In this document: positions 5,548 through 7,514 of the stretch, piece after piece | Layout of the letters: the number at the start of each line of letters is the position of its first letter | Numbering within the stretch: the stretch's first letter is position 1 | Assembly (NCBI GenBank): GCA_027066595.1 | Contig: JAMONG010000237.1 | Span: 1 to 7,514 of the forward strand | Direction of reading: 5' to 3' | From: Sulfurovum sp. | GTDB lineage: Bacteria; Campylobacterota; Campylobacteria; Campylobacterales; Sulfurovaceae | Length of the DNA stretch: 7,514 nt | Notes under the pieces: generated by a model | What the model was told of the DNA's origin: nothing | Databases searched by the model: none | What the model saw: only the letters and a program-made list of their open reading frames with translations | Made by a program: the position numbers and the translations under genes

Positions 5548-6351
5548 TTAATCAAACTGATGCCAAAAAGGTGTTCCTATGGTAGGAGTAGAGGGAGAAG
5601 CGAACGCACGTTCTTTCATAGTTCCTGCTTCGTATCCTAAACGTCCAGCCTCCACTGCTACCCTAAAAGCATCTGCCATTTTTACTGGATCTTGTGCTAA
5701 AGCTATGGCAGAGTTAAGTAGCACACCATCGTACCCAAGCTCCATCGCTTGCGTGGCATGAGAGGGTTTACCTATACCTGCATCCACCACAAGTTGTAAG
5801 TCGGGGAACTGTTTACGTATCGCTGTAAGATTATCTGGGTTCATCAGCCCTTTACCTGACCCTATCATAGACCCCCAAGGCATAAGTATCTTACACCCAA
5901 CATCAGCTAAACGCTTGGCTACAACTAAATCATCAGTAGTATAGGGAAAGACTTCAAATCCCTCTTTTATGAGTACTTCAGCCGCTTTGACTGTCTCAAA
6001 AGGGTCTGGTTGCAAGTTGTACTGATCACCAATGACTTCTAGTTTTACCCAGTTTGTCCCAAAGACTTCACGTGCCATCCGTGCAGTGGTGATAGCCTCT
6101 TTGGCAGAGTGAGAACCTGCTGTATTTGGAAGTACTTCTATCTCTAAAGACTTGATAATATCCCAAAACTGATTGCCCCCTTTGGAGTGCGTATCTCCTG
6201 CAGCCTGACGACGTAAAGAGACGGTAACTATCTGGGCTTTTGAAATTTTAATCGCATCTTCCATATTCGCAGGGCTTGGATAGAGTGCAGACCCAATGAG
6301 AAGACGACTAGATAAAATCTTCCCCCCTATTTTCCATGTATCATCATTCAT
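5548..6351 (-). CDS. thiG: ThiG, thiazole synthase
   Basis: Cytoplasmic TIM-barrel enzyme, 267 aa, that condenses deoxyxylulose-5-phosphate, dehydroglycine (from ThiO) and sulfur from ThiS thiocarboxylate into thiazole phosphate. Lys103 in NWVKLEVIGD fits the Schiff-base lysine position. Other family blocks are KILSSRLLIG (11-20), VTVSLRRQ (42-49), LPNTAGSHSAKEA (74-86), VFPYTTDD (134-141), KILMPWGSMIGSGKGLMN (154-171), VVDAGIGKPSHA (188-199) and GVLLNSAIA (209-217). The MPWG form and the C-terminal ASPSTPTIGTPF resemble, from memory, the ThiG of proteobacterial thiCOSGE operons more than the MPLG form of E. coli. Start ATG has SD AGGAG about 7 nt upstream. It follows thiS after a repeat-filled spacer that contains no second riboswitch. 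Confidence 0.97.
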   Translation of the reverse strand: MNDDTWKIGGKILSSRLLIGSALYPSPANMEDAIKISKAQIVTVSLRRQAAGDTHSKGGNQFWDIIKSLEIEVLPNTAGSHSAKEAITTARMAREVFGTNWVKLEVIGDQYNLQPDPFETVKAAEVLIKEGFEVFPYTTDDLVVAKRLADVGCKILMPWGSMIGSGKGLMNPDNLTAIRKQFPDLQLVVDAGIGKPSHATQAMELGYDGVLLNSAIALAQDPVKMADAFRVAVEAGRLGYEAGTMKERAFASPSTPTIGTPFWHQFD

Positions 6352-6383
6352 AACATACTCCTTTTAAATCACGCGAATGCGTG

Positions 6384-6524
6384 CCTTGTCCTTCCGAACA
6401 CCCTTGTAAGCAAAGCGATTTGAGAGGAAGGACGATTTTTTTACTAAAGAAGTTTTTACTTCGTAAACCGCATTTGCTAACTTTGTTTCGTTTTTTTCTA
6501 AAAAAAATGAAAGAGAACAACGCC
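6384..6524 (-). repeat. Dispersed intergenic repeat, copy 2 (141 bp, minus orientation)
   Basis: Homologous to 408-508 on the other strand, with 42 extra bases and a 2-nt deletion. The conserved hairpin is GTCCTTCC (6433..6426) with GGAAGGAC (6395..6388). Relative to copy 1, both partners of one pair have changed (G-C to C-G). The extra segment adds a second hairpin at 6440-6467 (TTTACGAAGT with ACTTC and GTAAA, four bases bulged). A small perfect inverted repeat CACGC/GCGTG at 6370-6383 lies just beyond the end and may belong to the element. The copy occupies most of the thiS-thiG spacer, in the sense orientation, stopping 20-odd nt short of the thiG SD. Ends are approximate. Confidence 0.75.
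6388..6442 (+). terminator. Terminator-like hairpin plus T7 inside repeat copy 2, antisense to the thi genes
   Basis: On the plus strand GTCCTTCC (6388-6395) and GGAAGGAC (6426-6433) form an 8-bp stem that a U-G and a U-A pair can extend. GA and then seven T (6436-6442) follow. The geometry equals that of copy 1, but here it points against the thi operon, so it could stop antisense transcription and not thiG expression. Function is inferred from shape only. Confidence 0.4.
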
Positions 6525-6558
6525 ACAATTAAGAAATAGGGCAATTTACTAAACAAAA

Positions 6559-6762
6559 TCATCCACCCTGAACAGGAGCAAGTATCTCTAAGCTATCATT
6601 ATCTTTCACCATAGTTGTTTCATAGGTCGCTATAGCTACAAATGTACCATTAAGTGCAAGGGAAAAACCTTTACCTTTATACTCTAAAGCTTTTATCGTT
6701 TCTTTTACAGTCAAACCATTTGGTATGCTCGTTCGCGTTCCATTTACTATCACTTCTATCAT
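6559..6762 (-). CDS. thiS: ThiS, sulfur-carrier protein for thiazole synthesis
   Basis: Ubiquitin-fold sulfur carrier of 67 aa, the usual size. It begins IEVIVNGTR (beta strand), has the typical LTVKETIKAL helix start (18-27), LALNGTFVAI (35-44), and ends in DNDSLEILAPVQGG. The C-terminal Gly-Gly is adenylated and then thiocarboxylated (by ThiF and a sulfur donor not seen in this window) before giving sulfur to ThiG. The start codon overlaps the thiO stop as ATGA, and a strong SD GGAGGAG lies 7 nt upstream inside thiO, so the two are translationally coupled. Confidence 0.95.
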   Translation of the reverse strand: MIEVIVNGTRTSIPNGLTVKETIKALEYKGKGFSLALNGTFVAIATYETTMVKDNDSLEILAPVQGG

Positions 6763-7514
6763 TTTAAAACTCCTCCATTAATTGCTTCTTCGACTATCGC
6801 AGGGGCCAATAAATACCCATGTCGGTAAAGCCCATTAATACGTGTTATTTTTTCTTCGTGTTCTATCTTAGGTAAATTGTCTCTAAGTGTTGGACGGCAA
6901 TTTGTCAAACTCTTTACTATACGTGCTTCTGCAAAACCTGAATGCATACTATAAACAGCAGAGAGTAACTCTAAACTTGAACGTACAGAGATAGGACTTT
7001 TATCTTCACTTTCTATCTCAGTTGCACCTATCACGTACCTGTTATTCTCTCTTGGAACGATGTAGATTTTATAGCGTGGGTGTAGCATACGTGTAGGTCT
7101 ACTAATGTTCACTTCAGGAGCATCTAACCACAGTACTTCACCACGTACCCCACGTAAATTTTCTACTTGTTCACTCGCACCTAAACCTCGTGCATCAAAT
7201 ACCCAGTCAAACAACTGTACATTACCCGCATACGTTACTTTCCCTTGTGAAACCTCTTTCACCTGTGTCTCATGATGCCATGTTACATTTGCATGTGCTA
7301 ACAGATAATCACTCGATGCTTTCATAAAACGCTGTGCATCTACCTGTCCCTCTTGCGGGATAAAAAAGGCTTTTGCATGTTGTGATAGGTCTGGTTCGAG
7401 TGCGGTGAGTTCTTTTTGGTCTAAGAGTTTGATTTTAGATGCTTCAGGGACTTTAAACTTTAGTGTTTCTATAAAGTGTTCCAATTCATTATAGTCTTGG
7501 GGGTGTGCCGTAAT
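6759..7514 (-). CDS. thiO: ThiO, FAD-dependent glycine oxidase (partial, N-terminus off right edge)
   Basis: Amine oxidase of the DAO family that oxidises glycine with O2 to dehydroglycine for ThiG. The frame stays open to the window edge (ITAHPQDYNELEHF is the visible start), so 251 C-terminal residues of a usual ~350-370 are seen and the Rossmann FAD motif is missing. Visible family blocks are EGQVDAQRFM, VFDARGLGA, LRGVRGEVLWL (substrate-domain edge), HPRYKIYIVPRENNRYVIGATE, CRPTLRDNLPKI and, near the end, LYRHGYLLAPAIVEEAI, which matches the FAD/substrate-closing motif with its conserved Arg and Gly. It overlaps thiS by 4 nt. ThiH, the radical-SAM alternative that makes the same intermediate from tyrosine, is not present in the window. 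The neighbouring thiS and thiG make other DAO-family roles unlikely. Confidence 0.93.
   Translation of the reverse strand: MTAHPQDYNELEHFIETLKFKVPEASKIKLLDQKELTALEPDLSQHAKAFFIPQEGQVDAQRFMKASSDYLLAHANVTWHHETQVKEVSQGKVTYAGNVQLFDWVFDARGLGASEQVENLRGVRGEVLWLDAPEVNISRPTRMLHPRYKIYIVPRENNRYVIGATEIESEDKSPISVRSSLELLSAVYSMHSGFAEARIVKSLTNCRPTLRDNLPKIEHEEKITRINGLYRHGYLLAPAIVEEAINGGVLK

Noticed and set aside
6344..6562. 72-codon minus-strand frame between thiS and thiG as a protein gene
   Set aside because: Two thirds of it is the repeat; changes relative to copy 1 preserve base pairs and not amino acids, and I recognise no family. Reported as a finding, not as a gene.
1..7514. CRISPR array, tRNA, rRNA, transposase or prophage genes
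   Set aside because: No regularly spaced direct repeats, no cloverleaf or rRNA-like stretch, and no mobile-element protein in any frame I read.

Overview
The window is AT-rich, and every confident protein-coding gene is read from the minus strand. Together they form a thiamine (vitamin B1) locus. In transcription order (right to left) it reads thiO (N-terminus off the right edge), thiS, thiG, then a TPP riboswitch, a TonB-dependent outer-membrane receptor, thiB, thiP and thiQ (C-terminus off the left edge). Base composition, A/T-rich intergenic DNA and protein flavour suggest a Campylobacterota (epsilonproteobacterial) chromosome of the Sulfurimonas/Sulfurovum kind. That is inference from memory; no rRNA or other marker gene is present.

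Right part (5548-7514): thiazole biosynthesis. ThiO (glycine oxidase) makes dehydroglycine, ThiS carries sulfur on its C-terminal Gly-Gly, and ThiG builds the thiazole phosphate. thiO and thiS overlap by 4 nt. A 196-nt spacer between thiS and thiG is largely filled by a dispersed repeat (copy 2).

Middle (5335-5547): the thiG-to-receptor spacer. It holds an AT-rich hairpin, a plausible -10 box, a textbook TPP aptamer, and an expression platform in which one pyrimidine stretch can pair either with the aptamer closing strand or with the Shine-Dalgarno of the receptor gene. This predicts translational repression of uptake when TPP is abundant.

Left part (1-5334): uptake. The receptor should bring a thiamine compound across the outer membrane, ThiB bind it in the periplasm, and ThiP/ThiQ pump it across the inner membrane. 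A 79-nt receptor-thiB gap carries a perfect 10+10 bp palindrome next to a TATAAT box. A 188-nt thiP-thiQ gap carries repeat copy 1 in the orientation opposite to copy 2.

The least-explained element is the repeat pair. Both copies keep a 46-nt hairpin, with one compensatory base-pair change between them, followed two bases later by seven T on one strand. This is the geometry of an intrinsic terminator. In copy 1 that strand is the thi operon's sense strand, so it could cut thiQ expression relative to thiP; in copy 2 it faces the other way. I see no rRNA, tRNA, CRISPR array, transposase gene or replication origin.
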